From contig NZ_JACYMO010000009.1 of assembly GCF_014838825.1 (NCBI RefSeq), positions 62,001 to 126,000 on the forward strand: a DNA stretch of 64,000 nucleotides, written 5' to 3'. The stretch is from Erwinia persicina (GTDB lineage Bacteria; Pseudomonadota; Gammaproteobacteria; Enterobacterales; Enterobacteriaceae). Under the pieces are notes generated by a model. That model ran no database searches and had not been told where the DNA came from. It worked only from the letters and a program-made list of their open reading frames with translations. The translations under genes and the position numbers were made by a program. Positions 27,746 to 37,874 of the stretch are shown here, one piece after another; within the stretch, counting starts at the first letter, position 1; the number at the start of each line of letters is the position of its first letter.

Positions 27746-28096
27746 ATGAACGTGATTAAAATTGCCAGCGTGACCCTGGTCGCGCTGCTGATGGTCGCCT
27801 GCGCCGAAAAAAAAGAAACAGTGTATTACTGGGGTGATTATCAGTCCACGATTTACAGTTATTACAAAAATGATAAATCGCCTGAACAGCAGATTGAATC
27901 ACTGAATGCCATTGTTGAGCAGGCGAAGGCGAAAAATAAACCGGTACCGCCGGGTCTCCATGCCCAGACAGGTTTGCTCTATGTTGAAACCGGCCATCCG
28001 GACCAGGCCTTCCAGCAATTTAATATGGAAAAGACCCTGTTCCCAGAATCAGCGGCCTATATGGATTTCCTGATGCGCAATAAGGTGAAAAAATAA
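27746..28096 (+). CDS. DUF4810 family lipoprotein
   Basis: A 116-residue predicted lipoprotein with lipobox MVAC (cysteine 19). The mature part has the DUF4810 pattern YYWGDYQSTIYSYYK, a KSPEQQIESLNAIVEQAKAKNKPVPPGLHAQTGLLYVETG helical repeat of TPR character, and FNMEKTLFPESAAYMDFLM. The function is unknown. ATG 27746 follows AGGGATG and gives a proper signal peptide. The gene starts 17 bases after the CsgG-like gene and its stop overlaps the next start (TAATG). Confidence 0.85.
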   Translation: MNVIKIASVTLVALLMVACAEKKETVYYWGDYQSTIYSYYKNDKSPEQQIESLNAIVEQAKAKNKPVPPGLHAQTGLLYVETGHPDQAFQQFNMEKTLFPESAAYMDFLMRNKVKK

Positions 28097-28743
28097 TGAA
28101 ACTATGGACCCTTATTGCCGTAGCCGCAACGCTGGTGCTGAGTGGCTGTGCGAAACAAACGCCTTACGATTACAGCGCGTTCCGCGCCAGTAAGCCACGT
28201 TCTATTGTGGTGTTGCCGGCGAAAAACAGCAGCCCGGATATCACAGCGGCCCGCAGCCTGGTGTCTGTGGTCACGGCACCGCTGGCCGAGTCCGGTTACT
28301 ATGTCTTCCCGGTCGCCGTGGTCGATAAAACCTTTGAGCAGAACGGGCTGACCAGCGGCGCGGAGGCTCAGGCGGTCAGCACGGCGAAACTGTATGAGAT
28401 CTTCCACGCGGATGCGGCGCTGTATATTGATATCGACAGCTATGGCAGCCAGTACCGCGTAGTGGACAGTGTCACTGAGGTCAGCGCCACCGCGCGGCTG
28501 GTGGATCTGCGCAGTGGTAAGCAAATATGGTCCGGTAAGGGCTATGCTTCTGACGCGCAGGACAACAGCAATAACGGCCTGCTGGGGATGCTGATCACCG
28601 CGGCGGTGAAACAGATGTCCAGCAATATGTCTGACAAAAGCCATGATATTGCCATCATCGCCGGAGCAACCATGCTCACCGCCGATGGCCGCAACGGCAG
28701 CATCCTGCCGGGGCCGCGTGCAAAAGTGAAAACGGCGTTATAA
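28096..28743 (+). CDS. DUF799 (GNA1162-like) lipoprotein
   Basis: A 215-residue predicted lipoprotein with lipobox LSGC (cysteine 18). The domain shows YDYSAFRASKPRSIVVLPAKNSSPDI, a GYYVFPVAVVDKTFEQNGL segment and ALYIDIDSYGSQY, the hallmarks of the DUF799 family that includes Neisseria GNA1162. GNA1162 has been compared with TolB/PelC-like folds and suggested to take part in outer-membrane assemblies. As last gene of the trio it presumably acts with the CsgG-like and DUF4810 lipoproteins at the outer membrane. Confidence 0.85.
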   Translation: MKLWTLIAVAATLVLSGCAKQTPYDYSAFRASKPRSIVVLPAKNSSPDITAARSLVSVVTAPLAESGYYVFPVAVVDKTFEQNGLTSGAEAQAVSTAKLYEIFHADAALYIDIDSYGSQYRVVDSVTEVSATARLVDLRSGKQIWSGKGYASDAQDNSNNGLLGMLITAAVKQMSSNMSDKSHDIAIIAGATMLTADGRNGSILPGPRAKVKTAL

Positions 28744-28756
28744 CGTCAATGCCGCT

Positions 28757-28780
28757 GGGGCGTTCGTCTTAGAACGCCCC
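28757..28780. terminator. Bidirectional hairpin between the lipoprotein operon and sbcC
   Basis: GGGGCGTTC (28757-28765) pairs with GAACGCCCC (28772-28780) over a 6-base loop, and the stem touches the sbcC stop codon. Confidence 0.65.
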
Positions 28781-31700
28781 TACGCCACAGGCGTTTCCAG
28801 CCTGCTGTAGCCCAGTCCGTTAATCTTCTTCACCCTGATCTGCACCGGAATGCGCTCTTTCATCGCCTCCACGTGGCTGATCACCCCAATCGTTTTCCCG
28901 CTGGCGTTCAGTGCATCCAGCGCGTCAAGCGCACTGTCGAGCGTCTCCGCATCCAGCGTGCCAAACCCTTCGTCCAGGAACAGCGACTCAATGCGGGTCT
29001 TATGGCTGACCAGATCCGACAACGCCAGCGCCAGCGCGAGGCTGACAAGAAAACTTTCACCGCCTGACAGCGTGCGGGTATCGCGCTGTGCATCCGCCTG
29101 CCAGGTGTCGATCACCTGCAGCTCCAGCGCTTCCTGAGACTTACGCTGCAGCAGATAGCGCCCGTGCAGACGGTTCAGCTGATTGTTCGCCAGCCACACC
29201 AGATGATCCAGCGTCAGCCCCTGCGCAAAGCGGCGGAACTTATCCCCCTCTCTGGAACCAATCAGTTGATTCAGGTAGCTCCAGTCCTCCAGATGCTGCT
29301 CGTTAGCCGCAATCTCCGCCAGCAGCGCCTGCTGACGAGTCCGCCTTTCGCTGTCATCGCGTAGTTGCTGACGCAGCTGGCCCTGCTGGCTGGCCAGCTC
29401 CCGCAGCTGCTGGTTCAGCCCGTGGAGTTCAGATTCCAGCAGCGCACGCCGGGCAGGGAGGTCGTCCACCGTACCTGTTTTGGTTAAGGCATCATCTAAT
29501 TTCGACTGCAGAGTAATCAACTGCTCATTTAGTGATTTATGCTGTCCGGTCAGAGTATTTATCCGGTCCTGCTGCTCCTGCCACTGCACCTGAACCTGGC
29601 GCACGGCCCGATCGTGCTGCGCGGCGGCCGCCCGCAGCTGCTGCTGAACGTCAGCCACCAGACGATCGCCAAACAGCGCCTGACGCTGCTGCTGCAGTTG
29701 GTTCAACATCGACTGCTGCTGCTGCAGGCGCTCATCCCCTGCGGTCAGTCGCGTCTGTTGCTGCTGCAGTTCATCATCCAGCGCCTGCTGGCGGCTGGTG
29801 AGAGTGGCCATTTCGGGCACCAGCGCGGCCAGCGCCTCGCTGTTACGTTGCCATGCCTGCCACTGCTGTTCGCAGCGCTGCAGCCAGCCCTGATAGTCGC
29901 CGTCCTGCGGCAGTGACAGACCCAGCGGACTCAATGCTTCTGCCAGGCTGCTGAGGAGCTGTTGTGTACGCGCTTCATCCTGTTCAAGCTGCTGCTGCTG
30001 TGCGTTCAGGGCCTGCACGGCGGCGGCTTTCTCCTGCTGCTGCAGTTGGATCTGCTGTTGCAGGTTTTGCCATGCCTGCTGCTGCTGATAAAGCCCCTCT
30101 TTCTGCAGCTGACAGTGGCGCAGTGCCTGCTCCAGCGCTTCCAGCTGCTGCTGCAGGGTGCTTTCCTGCTGTTCCTGCTCTGCCAGCCACTCACTGGCCT
30201 GCGCATGCTGTTGCGGGGTCAGCGTCAGCGAGAGTGCACCCGCGGCATTCTGCCACTGCTGCTCCAGCTGCTGCAGCTGACGGCCCAGATCGGCCAGTTC
30301 CTCCTGCAGACGGGCCTCCTGCGTCTGCGCCTGTTTCACCTGGGCGGCGAGGGTGCTTCCCTCATCTTTCAGTTGTTCAACCTCGCGCCTGAGGGTGGCC
30401 AGCCGCTGCTGGTTTTCTGACAGCTGTAATGCCTGATATGCCTGCACCGCCGGATGAGTCTCTGAACCACACAGCGGGCAGGGCTGACCGGCCTCCAGCT
30501 GCGCCCGGTGCTGCTCCAGATCGGCAATGCGCCGTTCCAGCTCACAGCGTTTATCCAGATCCTGCTGATGCTGATACTTCTCTTTCCATGACGCGCGAAG
30601 CGTAAGTAATTGCTCACTGTTTTTCTGGATCTGCTGCGTCAGCGCCTGGTGTTCCTGCTGTAACCGGGCCAGGCGACCGTTCAGCTGATGGCCCTGCGGA
30701 AGCAGCGTTGCCAGCAGCAGGCGCTGCGGCCGCTGCCGGGCAAACTGCGCCAGCGCCGCACGCAGGGACTCTTCCGGGTGCTGCTGTTGCAGCGGTACCA
30801 GCCGCTGCCGGGCCTGAGCAAGTGCCTGTTCTGCGTCGGTAAGCTGCTGCTGTAAAGGCGTCTGCTGCTGCTGAAGCTGCGCGCAGGCCTGTTCATACTG
30901 CACCATCGCCTGCTGGCGGGTCGCCACCTGCTGGCGCAAAGATGTGAGTGACTGCTCACTCTCTTGCTGCTGACGGAAACGTTCCCGCCACAGCGGCAGA
31001 GACTCTCCGTAACGTTCATACTGCGCATGGGCGCTGCGCCAGTCGTTAAGCTGCCGCTGCTGCAACTGTTTTTCCGTCTGCAGCTGAAGGTTCTGCACGC
31101 TTTCCTGCTGGCGTGAGGCGAACGCCTGCTGGTGCTCATTCTGCTCACGGACCTGCTGCTGAACCTGCTCCCGCAGAGCGCTCAGCTGCAGATCGAGCGG
31201 CAGTATGTGTTCTGCTATCAGGGTGTCCTGCTGCAGGTGCAGCGTCTGATGCTGCTCCTGCGCCAGCAAAGCCTGCTGCTGCTGCTGCGCTGCCGCCGTC
31301 AGTGCGGTCTGCGCCTGTTGTCGCTGTTCATCCAGCTGCTGTACGCGTGCGGTCAGCAGCTGCCGGTCCCGCTGCAGCTGCTCAAGCTGTTGCAATGCGT
31401 GCACTTTTTGCTGCCGGGTCTGCTGCTGCGAAGTGAGTGCCTGCTCCTCCGCAATGCTTTGTGCCAGCTGCGTATTCAGGCTGACCTGCTGCGCTTCGCT
31501 CAATAACTCCATGCCGCCTGACTGCGCTCTCAGGGTATCCAGTAACACCTTCGCCTGTTTGTGTCGTTCAAACACCGCCGAAGAGAGTCTTCCGTAAATT
31601 TCGGTACCGGTTAGCTCCTCCAGCAGTTCAGCGCGTTTATTGGCATCGGCATTAAGAAATGCGGCAAACTGGCCCTGCGACAGCATCATGGATTTCGTAA

Positions 31701-32139
31701 AGCGTTCAAAGTCCAGCCCGGTCAGAGCGGCGATCGTCTCCAGCTTGTCTTTGACCTTGTCGGCCACAATCTTATTGTCATCGCAGCGCGCCAGCTCCAC
31801 GCGCGGGGCCTGCAAATTGCCGTCAGCGGCACCGCGTGCGCGGTTCTGACTCCAGAATGCACGCCACGCCACGCCTTTAACCTCAAACTCCACCTCCGCC
31901 AGACACTCGGCAGTGTCACGCGTCATCAGGTCATTTTGTGACTGGGTGATGCTCTTCAGACGTGGGGTTTCGTGATACAGCGCGAGGCAGATGGCATCCA
32001 GCAGCGTGGTTTTTCCCGCGCCGGTCGGGCCGGTGATGGCAAACAGCCCGTTGCTGGCAAACGGCTCAGCGGTAAAATCAATCTTCCATTCGCCTTTCAG
32101 CGAGTTGAGGTTCTTAAAGCGTAGGGTCAGGATCTTCAT
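28780..32139 (-). CDS. sbcC: SbcC subunit of the SbcCD nuclease
   Basis: This 1119-residue SMC-like ATPase (Rad50 type) works with SbcD to cleave hairpins and DNA ends. The N-terminal Walker A GPTGAGKT follows the [11 protein letters not shown] start. Two long coiled-coil arms extremely rich in glutamine flank a zinc hook CPLCGS near residue 553. The C-terminal half holds the signature [17 protein letters not shown] and Walker [13 protein letters not shown]. It is longer than E. coli SbcC (about 1048 residues), the extra length lying in the glutamine-rich arms. Its start overlaps the sbcD stop by one base. Confidence 0.96.
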   Translation of the reverse strand: MKILTLRFKNLNSLKGEWKIDFTAEPFASNGLFAITGPTGAGKTTLLDAICLALYHETPRLKSITQSQNDLMTRDTAECLAEVEFEVKGVAWRAFWSQNRARGAADGNLQAPRVELARCDDNKIVADKVKDKLETIAALTGLDFERFTKSMMLSQGQFAAFLNADANKRAELLEELTGTEIYGRLSSAVFERHKQAKVLLDTLRAQSGGMELLSEAQQVSLNTQLAQSIAEEQALTSQQQTRQQKVHALQQLEQLQRDRQLLTARVQQLDEQRQQAQTALTAAAQQQQQALLAQEQHQTLHLQQDTLIAEHILPLDLQLSALREQVQQQVREQNEHQQAFASRQQESVQNLQLQTEKQLQQRQLNDWRSAHAQYERYGESLPLWRERFRQQQESEQSLTSLRQQVATRQQAMVQYEQACAQLQQQQTPLQQQLTDAEQALAQARQRLVPLQQQHPEESLRAALAQFARQRPQRLLLATLLPQGHQLNGRLARLQQEHQALTQQIQKNSEQLLTLRASWKEKYQHQQDLDKRCELERRIADLEQHRAQLEAGQPCPLCGSETHPAVQAYQALQLSENQQRLATLRREVEQLKDEGSTLAAQVKQAQTQEARLQEELADLGRQLQQLEQQWQNAAGALSLTLTPQQHAQASEWLAEQEQQESTLQQQLEALEQALRHCQLQKEGLYQQQQAWQNLQQQIQLQQQEKAAAVQALNAQQQQLEQDEARTQQLLSSLAEALSPLGLSLPQDGDYQGWLQRCEQQWQAWQRNSEALAALVPEMATLTSRQQALDDELQQQQTRLTAGDERLQQQQSMLNQLQQQRQALFGDRLVADVQQQLRAAAAQHDRAVRQVQVQWQEQQDRINTLTGQHKSLNEQLITLQSKLDDALTKTGTVDDLPARRALLESELHGLNQQLRELASQQGQLRQQLRDDSERRTRQQALLAEIAANEQHLEDWSYLNQLIGSREGDKFRRFAQGLTLDHLVWLANNQLNRLHGRYLLQRKSQEALELQVIDTWQADAQRDTRTLSGGESFLVSLALALALSDLVSHKTRIESLFLDEGFGTLDAETLDSALDALDALNASGKTIGVISHVEAMKERIPVQIRVKKINGLGYSRLETPVA

Positions 32140-33359
32140 CAGGGCTGCTCCTCATGGCGCACTGCTTCCAGCGTTTGGGCAAACAGCGCACGGGCCCGCG
32201 CCTGTCGTTCCGGTTCGTCGGTCTCCTGGGCCAGGCGGCGGGAAAACACTTCCTCAACACTCAATTCGCTGAGGGTTTCATTATTTTGCCGGGCGATAAC
32301 CTGCTCCCGCTGTTCGCGGCTGCGGCGCAACAGCACCACCTCCACCGGCAGCGGTGCGGTCAGCTCATGAATACGGCGCTGTAACTCGCTGAGATAAGAG
32401 TCAGTGACGATCTCAATATCCAGCCAGACAGTTCTGCCCTGCGGATCGGGCGTCAGCGCCGCCAGCTGCTGTTCGATCTGCTCCAGCGATCCTTTAATCA
32501 TCTGCATCGGCTGGAAGGATGGGATCGGCAGCGCCTCAGCGGCAACGAAACGGCCCGCGTCAAAGTCGACCTGAAACACGCTTTTGGCTTTACCCAATTC
32601 ATCAAAACTGAGCGGAATGGGCGAACCGCTGTAACGAATGTGTTCGCTGTTGGCAATACGCTGGGTGCGGTGAATATGACCGAGGGCAATGTAGTCTGCC
32701 GGGGGAAAACAGTCGGCGGGGAAGGCGTCCAGCGTACCGATGTAAATATCGCGCACCGCGTCGCTTTTGGTCACCCCCAGAGTGGTCAGATGGCCGGTAG
32801 CGATAATCGGCAGCGTCAGTCCCAGCGCCTCACGCTGCGTCAGTGCCTCCTGCCAGCAGCGTTGATAATGATCGGTAATGGCCTCAAGCAGGCTTTGCTG
32901 CTTCTCCCGCCCTGACTGGCCGCCCTGACTGCGCAGAATATCGCGCGGACGTAAAAAGGGGATGGCACAGAGCAGTGCGCCGGGCTGGCCATCGCGGCGG
33001 TTCAGCAGCAGGACCTGCTGGCTGACATCGTCACTGGCTGCAGCGATCACCCGGGTATTCAGGCAGGCCAGCAGTTCGCGCGATTCGTTCAGCATCGCCA
33101 CTGAATCGTGGTTGCCACCCAGCACCACCAGCTGACAGCCGGTTTGCTGCAGCCTGACCACAAAGCGGTTATACAGCTCGCGTGCATAGCTCGGCGGCGA
33201 GCCGGTATCAAAAATATCCCCGGCGACGATAATGGCGTCGGCCTGCTGCGCTTCTGCTTTTTCCAGCAGCCAGTCAAGAAAGGCCTGGTGCTCGGCCGCC
33301 CGGCTTTTGGTATAGAAAAACTGGCCAAGATGCCAGTCGGCAGTATGAATGATGCGCAT
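32139..33359 (-). CDS. sbcD: SbcD subunit of the SbcCD nuclease
   Basis: This 406-residue Mre11-type metallophosphoesterase is the nuclease subunit of SbcCD. The metal-binding motifs appear in order: [33 protein letters not shown] and [10 protein letters not shown] chose ATG 33359 because [13 protein letters not shown] is the conserved N-terminus. It is slightly longer than the E. coli protein. It is divergent from phoB and shares its 212-base control region, as in E. coli. Confidence 0.96.
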   Translation of the reverse strand: MRIIHTADWHLGQFFYTKSRAAEHQAFLDWLLEKAEAQQADAIIVAGDIFDTGSPPSYARELYNRFVVRLQQTGCQLVVLGGNHDSVAMLNESRELLACLNTRVIAAASDDVSQQVLLLNRRDGQPGALLCAIPFLRPRDILRSQGGQSGREKQQSLLEAITDHYQRCWQEALTQREALGLTLPIIATGHLTTLGVTKSDAVRDIYIGTLDAFPADCFPPADYIALGHIHRTQRIANSEHIRYSGSPIPLSFDELGKAKSVFQVDFDAGRFVAAEALPIPSFQPMQMIKGSLEQIEQQLAALTPDPQGRTVWLDIEIVTDSYLSELQRRIHELTAPLPVEVVLLRRSREQREQVIARQNNETLSELSVEEVFSRRLAQETDEPERQARARALFAQTLEAVRHEEQP

Positions 33360-33490
33360 GGGGGTCCTTTCATGGCGGAAATGGATGGCGGGAAGTATAC
33401 CCGTCCTGCCTGCCGAATTATCCACGACAGGCAGATTATTGCTGTGCAGGGGATTTTATTTAATTCCATCAATGCTTTCAGGGGGTGCTT

Positions 33491-33517
33491 TTTTCATAAA
33501 AGTGTCATAAAACTGAC
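33491..33517 (+). promoter_or_regulatory. PHO box of phoB
   Basis: TTTTCATAAAAGTGTCATAAAACTGACGC carries the tandem TCATAAA-type repeats (TTCATAAA, GTCATAAA, then CTGACG) recognised by PhoB and is nearly identical to the recalled E. coli phoB site. It lies about 55-80 bases before the phoB ATG, so the regulon controls its own regulator. Confidence 0.85.
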
Positions 33518-33571
33518 GCATAATGGCGCCGCATATCCCCGTGACAACCTGTCACAGCAGCAGGAGCAATA

Positions 33572-34261
33572 ATGGCCAAGCGTATTCTGGTGGTGGAAGA
33601 TGAAGCCCCAATCCGTGAGATGTTGTGTTTCGTTCTGGAACAAAACGATTATCAACCGATCGAAGCCGAGGACTATGACAGCGCAGTCAACTTGCTGATT
33701 GAGCCGTGGCCGGATCTCATCCTGCTGGACTGGATGTTACCGGGCGGTTCAGGCATCCAGTTTATTAAGCACCTGAAGCGTGAAGCCATGACCCGGGATA
33801 TTCCGGTGATGATGCTGACGGCGCGCGGTGAGGAAGAGGATCGCGTGCGTGGCCTGGAAGTGGGCGCGGATGATTACATCACCAAGCCTTTTTCACCGAA
33901 AGAGTTGGTGGCACGCATCAAGGCCGTGATGCGCCGTATCTCTCCGATGGCGGTGGAAGAGGTTATTGAGATGCAGGGGCTGAGTCTTGACCCGTCCTCG
34001 CATCGCGTAATGTCCGACACACAGCCGCTGGAAATGGGGCCGACTGAATATAAATTACTGCACTTCTTTATGACCCACCCGGAACGTGTCTACAGCCGTG
34101 AGCAGTTGCTAAACCACGTCTGGGGAACTAACGTTTACGTCGAAGATCGTACCGTCGACGTTCATATTCGCCGTTTGCGTAAAGCGCTGGAGCTGACCGG
34201 GCACGATCGTATGGTGCAGACGGTTCGCGGAACAGGTTATCGTTTCTCTGCACGCTATTGA
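33572..34261 (+). CDS. phoB: Phosphate regulon response regulator PhoB
   Basis: A 229-residue OmpR-type response regulator. The receiver domain has the phosphoacceptor aspartate 53 in [10 protein letters not shown], the acidic pair VVEDE near residues 7-11, and the lysine in [11 protein letters not shown]. The winged-helix DNA-binding domain from about residue 130 ends in [11 protein letters not shown] and [11 protein letters not shown]. It activates phosphate-starvation genes after phosphorylation by PhoR. phoR follows after 23 bases. Confidence 0.98.
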   Translation: MAKRILVVEDEAPIREMLCFVLEQNDYQPIEAEDYDSAVNLLIEPWPDLILLDWMLPGGSGIQFIKHLKREAMTRDIPVMMLTARGEEEDRVRGLEVGADDYITKPFSPKELVARIKAVMRRISPMAVEEVIEMQGLSLDPSSHRVMSDTQPLEMGPTEYKLLHFFMTHPERVYSREQLLNHVWGTNVYVEDRTVDVHIRRLRKALELTGHDRMVQTVRGTGYRFSARY

Positions 34262-34284
34262 TTGTTCGCGCTGGAGTCTGAACC

Positions 34285-35598
34285 GTGTTGGAACGCCTCT
34301 CCTGGAAGAGATTATTGCTTGAGCTGTTGCTCGCCAGCCTGCCCGCACTGATCCTCGGGTTGCTGGTGGGCGGGCTGCCCTGGCTGCTGTTAGTCTCAGT
34401 GCTGTGCGTGCTGGGTTTTCATTTCAACAACTTACTTCGACTCTCTCACTGGCTGTGGGTTGACCGCAGCATGACGCCACCCAGCGGCCGCGGCAGTTGG
34501 GAACCGCTGTTCTACGGTCTGTATCAAATGCAGGCGCGCAACCGTCGCCGTCGCCGTGAGCTCGGCCATCTGATTAAACGTTTTCGCAGTGGCGCGGAAT
34601 CGCTGCCCGATGCGGTGGTGCTGACCACCGAAGAGGGCACCATTTTCTGGTGCAACGGTCTGGCGCAGCAGATGCTGGGGCTGCGCTGGCCGGAAGATAA
34701 CGGTCAGAACATCCTGAATTTGCTGCGCTATCCTGAATTTACCCGCTACCTGCGCCAGCGTGATTTTTCCCGCCCGCTGACGCTGGTGCTTAACAGCCAT
34801 CGTCATCTTGAGTTCCGCGTAATGCCCTACAGCGAAGGGCAGTGGCTGCTGGTGGCGCGTGATGTGACCCAGATGCACCAGCTGGAGGGCGCACGCCGCA
34901 ACTTTTTTGCCAATGTCAGCCATGAGCTACGCACGCCATTAACCGTCCTGCAGGGCTATCTGGAGATGATGAATGACTCCGTGCTGGAGGGGAGTCTGCG
35001 TGATAAGGCGTTGCATACCATGCAGGAGCAAACCAAACGCATGGACAGCCTGGTGAAACAGCTGCTTACCCTGTCCCGTATCGAAGCGGCACCGGCGCTG
35101 GATCTGCAGGAAAAAGTGGATGTGCCGATGATGCTCCGCGTGCTACAGCGCGAAGCGGAAACCCTCAGTAATGGCCGCCAAGATATTCATTTTCACACTG
35201 ACCCGCATCTGCGGGTCTTTGGCAATGATGAGCAGCTTCGTAGTGCGATCTCTAATCTGGTCTACAATGCCGTGAACCACACGCCGGACGGGACGCGCAT
35301 TGACGTCAGCTGGTTGCGCAGCCCGCAGGGGGCGCAGTTTAAGGTGAAAGATAACGGGCCGGGCATCGCGCCGGAACACCTGCCGCGGCTGACGGAGCGC
35401 TTCTACCGGGTGGATAAAGCGCGATCGCGGCAGACCGGCGGCAGCGGACTGGGGCTGGCGATTGTGAAACACGCGCTCAGCCACCACAACACGCGGCTGG
35501 ATATCACCAGCAAGCCCGGCAGCGAAACCTGTTTCAGCTTTCAACTACCACCAAGGTTGATTGTCAGTGCCGAACTGGCTGAGAATGCGCAGCGTTAA
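34285..35598 (+). CDS. phoR: Phosphate regulon sensor kinase PhoR
   Basis: A 437-residue inner-membrane histidine kinase. Two hydrophobic segments lie in residues 10-50, a PAS-like domain covers roughly 95-190, and the phosphorylated histidine 213 sits in [12 protein letters not shown]. The ATP-binding domain shows [19 protein letters not shown] and [11 protein letters not shown]. The start is GTG at 34285 after CTGGAG. It senses phosphate through the Pst transporter and PhoU. A PstS-like gene follows in the same direction. Confidence 0.97.
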   Translation: MLERLSWKRLLLELLLASLPALILGLLVGGLPWLLLVSVLCVLGFHFNNLLRLSHWLWVDRSMTPPSGRGSWEPLFYGLYQMQARNRRRRRELGHLIKRFRSGAESLPDAVVLTTEEGTIFWCNGLAQQMLGLRWPEDNGQNILNLLRYPEFTRYLRQRDFSRPLTLVLNSHRHLEFRVMPYSEGQWLLVARDVTQMHQLEGARRNFFANVSHELRTPLTVLQGYLEMMNDSVLEGSLRDKALHTMQEQTKRMDSLVKQLLTLSRIEAAPALDLQEKVDVPMMLRVLQREAETLSNGRQDIHFHTDPHLRVFGNDEQLRSAISNLVYNAVNHTPDGTRIDVSWLRSPQGAQFKVKDNGPGIAPEHLPRLTERFYRVDKARSRQTGGSGLGLAIVKHALSHHNTRLDITSKPGSETCFSFQLPPRLIVSAELAENAQR

Positions 35599-35617
35599 GT
35601 CTTACGGAACCCATGCA

Positions 35618-36541
35618 ATGAAAACGTTAATCGCGCTGGCGCTGGTGCTGGTGATGTCACCGGCGACGGCGAAAGAGGGAATGCTGGCAGGTAATCTGAC
35701 CAGCGTTGGCTCTGACACGCTGGGTAACCTGATGGCGCTGTGGGGGGACAGTTTCAACCGGCAGTACCCCGGGGTGAACGTACAGATCCAGGCGGCGGGG
35801 TCATCAACGGCCCCGACCGCGCTGGCAGCCGGGGCCGCCCAGCTTGGGGCGATGAGCCGACCGATGCAGGCCACCGAGCGCCAGCTGTTTGAGGACAGCT
35901 ACGGCTATCCTCCGCTGGCCGTTCCGGTGGCGATGGATGCGCTGGTGGTGGTGGTCAATCAGGACAACCCACTTACCGGACTGAGTGCACAGCAGCTGGA
36001 TGCCATTTTTTCCGTTACCCGCCGCTGTGGCGGCCTGTCGGTGCCCCGAACCTGGGGGGATTTACAGCTCACTCAGCCCGGCTGGGCGACACGGGGCCTG
36101 CAGCGCTTTGGTCGTAATTCGGCCTCCGGCACCTGGGGGTTTTTCAAACAGCAGGCGCTGTGTAACGGCGATTTTCGCAACGATGTTGGGGAGTATCCCG
36201 GATCGGCAGCCGTGGTACAGGCGGTAGCAGGAACGCTGAACGGCATTGGCTATGCCAGCGCCGGGTTTCATATCAGTGGGGTAAAAACCGTGCCAGTGGC
36301 GCGCGAGGGCAACGACTGGATTGCGCCCAGCATCGACAATATCCGCAGCGGACGCTATCCCTATGCCCGTCCCCTCTATATTTACGTCAATAAAGCCCCG
36401 GATAAACCGCTGGAGCCCCTCACCGCTGCATTCCTGCGTTTAGCGCTCTCGCCGCAGGGGCAGGCGCTGGTCAGCCAGGCGGGTTATCTGCCGCTGTCGG
36501 AGCAGCAGAGGCAGCGTGCCCGCGCGATGTTAGCGCCGTGA
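35618..36541 (+). CDS. PstS-like phosphate-binding periplasmic protein
   Basis: A 307-residue exported protein with a signal peptide ending near SPATA. The mature protein has the phosphate-binding features SVGSDTLGNLM, AAGSSTAPTALAAGAAQLGAMSRPM and GRNSASGTWGFFK. It differs from the PstS of the pstSCAB operon and resembles the second, phoR-linked binding proteins of several gammaproteobacteria. ATG 35618 gives the signal peptide; longer frames overlap phoR. It is 19 bases after phoR and so is probably in the Pho operon. E. coli has no gene here. A high-affinity scavenging or sensing role is inferred. Confidence 0.82.
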   Translation: MKTLIALALVLVMSPATAKEGMLAGNLTSVGSDTLGNLMALWGDSFNRQYPGVNVQIQAAGSSTAPTALAAGAAQLGAMSRPMQATERQLFEDSYGYPPLAVPVAMDALVVVVNQDNPLTGLSAQQLDAIFSVTRRCGGLSVPRTWGDLQLTQPGWATRGLQRFGRNSASGTWGFFKQQALCNGDFRNDVGEYPGSAAVVQAVAGTLNGIGYASAGFHISGVKTVPVAREGNDWIAPSIDNIRSGRYPYARPLYIYVNKAPDKPLEPLTAAFLRLALSPQGQALVSQAGYLPLSEQQRQRARAMLAP

Positions 36542-36637
36542 CAGCAAGCGGCCACACCAGGCAAAGTTGAATTTTATTCATGTACGGTGAAATTTCCTCG
36601 TTTGCCCCTGAAAGATTCTCATGACACTCTTAGTGAC

Positions 36638-36669
36638 AGCCATGTAGACGTCCAGAAGTCTATGGATAA
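36638..36669 (+). promoter_or_regulatory. Tandem MetJ boxes (met operator)
   Basis: AGACGTCC (36646-36653) and AGAAGTCT (36654-36661) are two adjacent eight-base boxes, each one base away from the MetJ consensus AGACGTCT. AGCCATGT before them is a weaker third box. They lie about 70 bases before the ATG of the methyltransferase gene. MetJ with S-adenosylmethionine would repress it. Confidence 0.75.
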
Positions 36670-36729
36670 CCTACGGTAACTATTTCGTCACTAAACTATG
36701 CGCCACGTACAGGCCAGGAGGCTTTCATC

Positions 36730-37830
36730 ATGACTACTTTCACCCCATACCGTGCCGAAGTGGTGGGCAGCTACCTTCGTCCCGCTGAAATTAAGCAGGC
36801 CCGTAAGCAGTTTGAAGCCGGTGAGATCGATGCCGCAGCGCTGCGTCGGGTGGAAGATGATGCGATCCGTCAGGTCGTGGCACGCCAGCGTGAAAGCGGC
36901 CTGCAGGTGGTGACAGACGGTGAGTTCCGCCGCGCCTGGTGGCACTTCGACTTCTTTGACGGACTGGACGGGGTGGAGCGCTATGAGGCTGAACAGGGCA
37001 TTCAGTTTAACGGCGTACAGACCAAAGCGCGCGGTGTGAAAGTGACCGGTAAGCTTGGCTTCAGCGACCATCCGATGCTGGATGATTTCCGCTTCCTGCA
37101 AAGCATCAGCGGTGACGCCGTCGCCAAAATGACCATTCCCAGCCCCAGCGTGCTGCACTTTCGCGGTGGGCGTAAAGTCATAGATGCTGATGTCTACCCG
37201 GATCTTGATGTCTATTTTGACGATCTGGCGCAGACCTATCGCGATGCGATAAGCGCCTTTTATGAGGCAGGGTGCCGCTATCTGCAGCTGGACGATACAG
37301 TCTGGGCCTACCTGTGTTCAGCCGATCAGCAGCAGCAGATCCGGGAGCGCGGTGACGATCCACAGGTGCTGGCCCGCACCTATGCTCGTGTGCTGAATAA
37401 GGCCCTTGAAGGTAAGCCGGACGACCTGGTGATTGGCCTGCACGTTTGTCGCGGTAACTTCCGTTCTACCTGGATTTCCGAAGGGGGCTATGAACCCGTG
37501 GCAGAGATTCTGTTTGGTGGGGTAAACATTGATGCCTTCTTCCTGGAATACGATAACGAGCGTTCAGGTGGCTTCGAGCCCCTGCGCTTTATCAAGCCAG
37601 GCAAACAGCAGGTGGTACTGGGACTGATAACAACCAAAACCGGTGATCTGGAAGCGGCGGAAACCGTGGAAAAACGTCTCCATGAAGCCGCACAGTTTGT
37701 CAGTCTGGATCAGATCTGCCTCAGCCCACAGTGTGGTTTTGCCTCCACCGAAGAGGGCAACAGCCTGACCGAAGAGCAGCAGTGGGCCAAGGTCCGTCTG
37801 GTGGTGGATGTCGCCAGCCGCGTCTGGTAA
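36730..37830 (+). CDS. MetE C-terminal-like cobalamin-independent methyltransferase
   Basis: A 366-residue protein of the cobalamin-independent methionine synthase family, matching only the catalytic C-terminal half of MetE (the YxjG/YxjH-type architecture). Zinc ligands are visible as HVC in GLHVCRGN, the glutamate in LEYDNERSG and the last cysteine in SPQCGFAS. The EVVGSYLRP start and VVTDGEFRRAWWHFDFF bind substrate in relatives. It probably methylates homocysteine or a related thiol, from an unidentified methyl donor. A MetJ operator upstream supports a methionine role. A clean hairpin terminator follows. Confidence 0.85.
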   Translation: MTTFTPYRAEVVGSYLRPAEIKQARKQFEAGEIDAAALRRVEDDAIRQVVARQRESGLQVVTDGEFRRAWWHFDFFDGLDGVERYEAEQGIQFNGVQTKARGVKVTGKLGFSDHPMLDDFRFLQSISGDAVAKMTIPSPSVLHFRGGRKVIDADVYPDLDVYFDDLAQTYRDAISAFYEAGCRYLQLDDTVWAYLCSADQQQQIRERGDDPQVLARTYARVLNKALEGKPDDLVIGLHVCRGNFRSTWISEGGYEPVAEILFGGVNIDAFFLEYDNERSGGFEPLRFIKPGKQQVVLGLITTKTGDLEAAETVEKRLHEAAQFVSLDQICLSPQCGFASTEEGNSLTEEQQWAKVRLVVDVASRVW

Positions 37831-37851
37831 GCCAGCGTCATTCTGTGTACG

Positions 37852-37874
37852 GGGCGCGGGTTTCCGCGCCCTTT
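37852..37874 (+). terminator. Intrinsic terminator of the methyltransferase gene
   Basis: GGGCGCGG (37852-37859) pairs with CCGCGCCC (37864-37871) over GTTT, followed by TTTG, 22 bases after the stop. Confidence 0.7.

Noticed and set aside
29962-30420. Leucine-rich plus-strand frames opposite the sbcC coiled coil
   Set aside because: They arise from CTG/CAG repeats encoding glutamine on the other strand and would read as poly-leucine artefacts.
36838-37400. Full-length MetE
   Set aside because: The protein has only 366 residues and lacks the N-terminal half of MetE, without any sign of a frameshift or missing upstream part.
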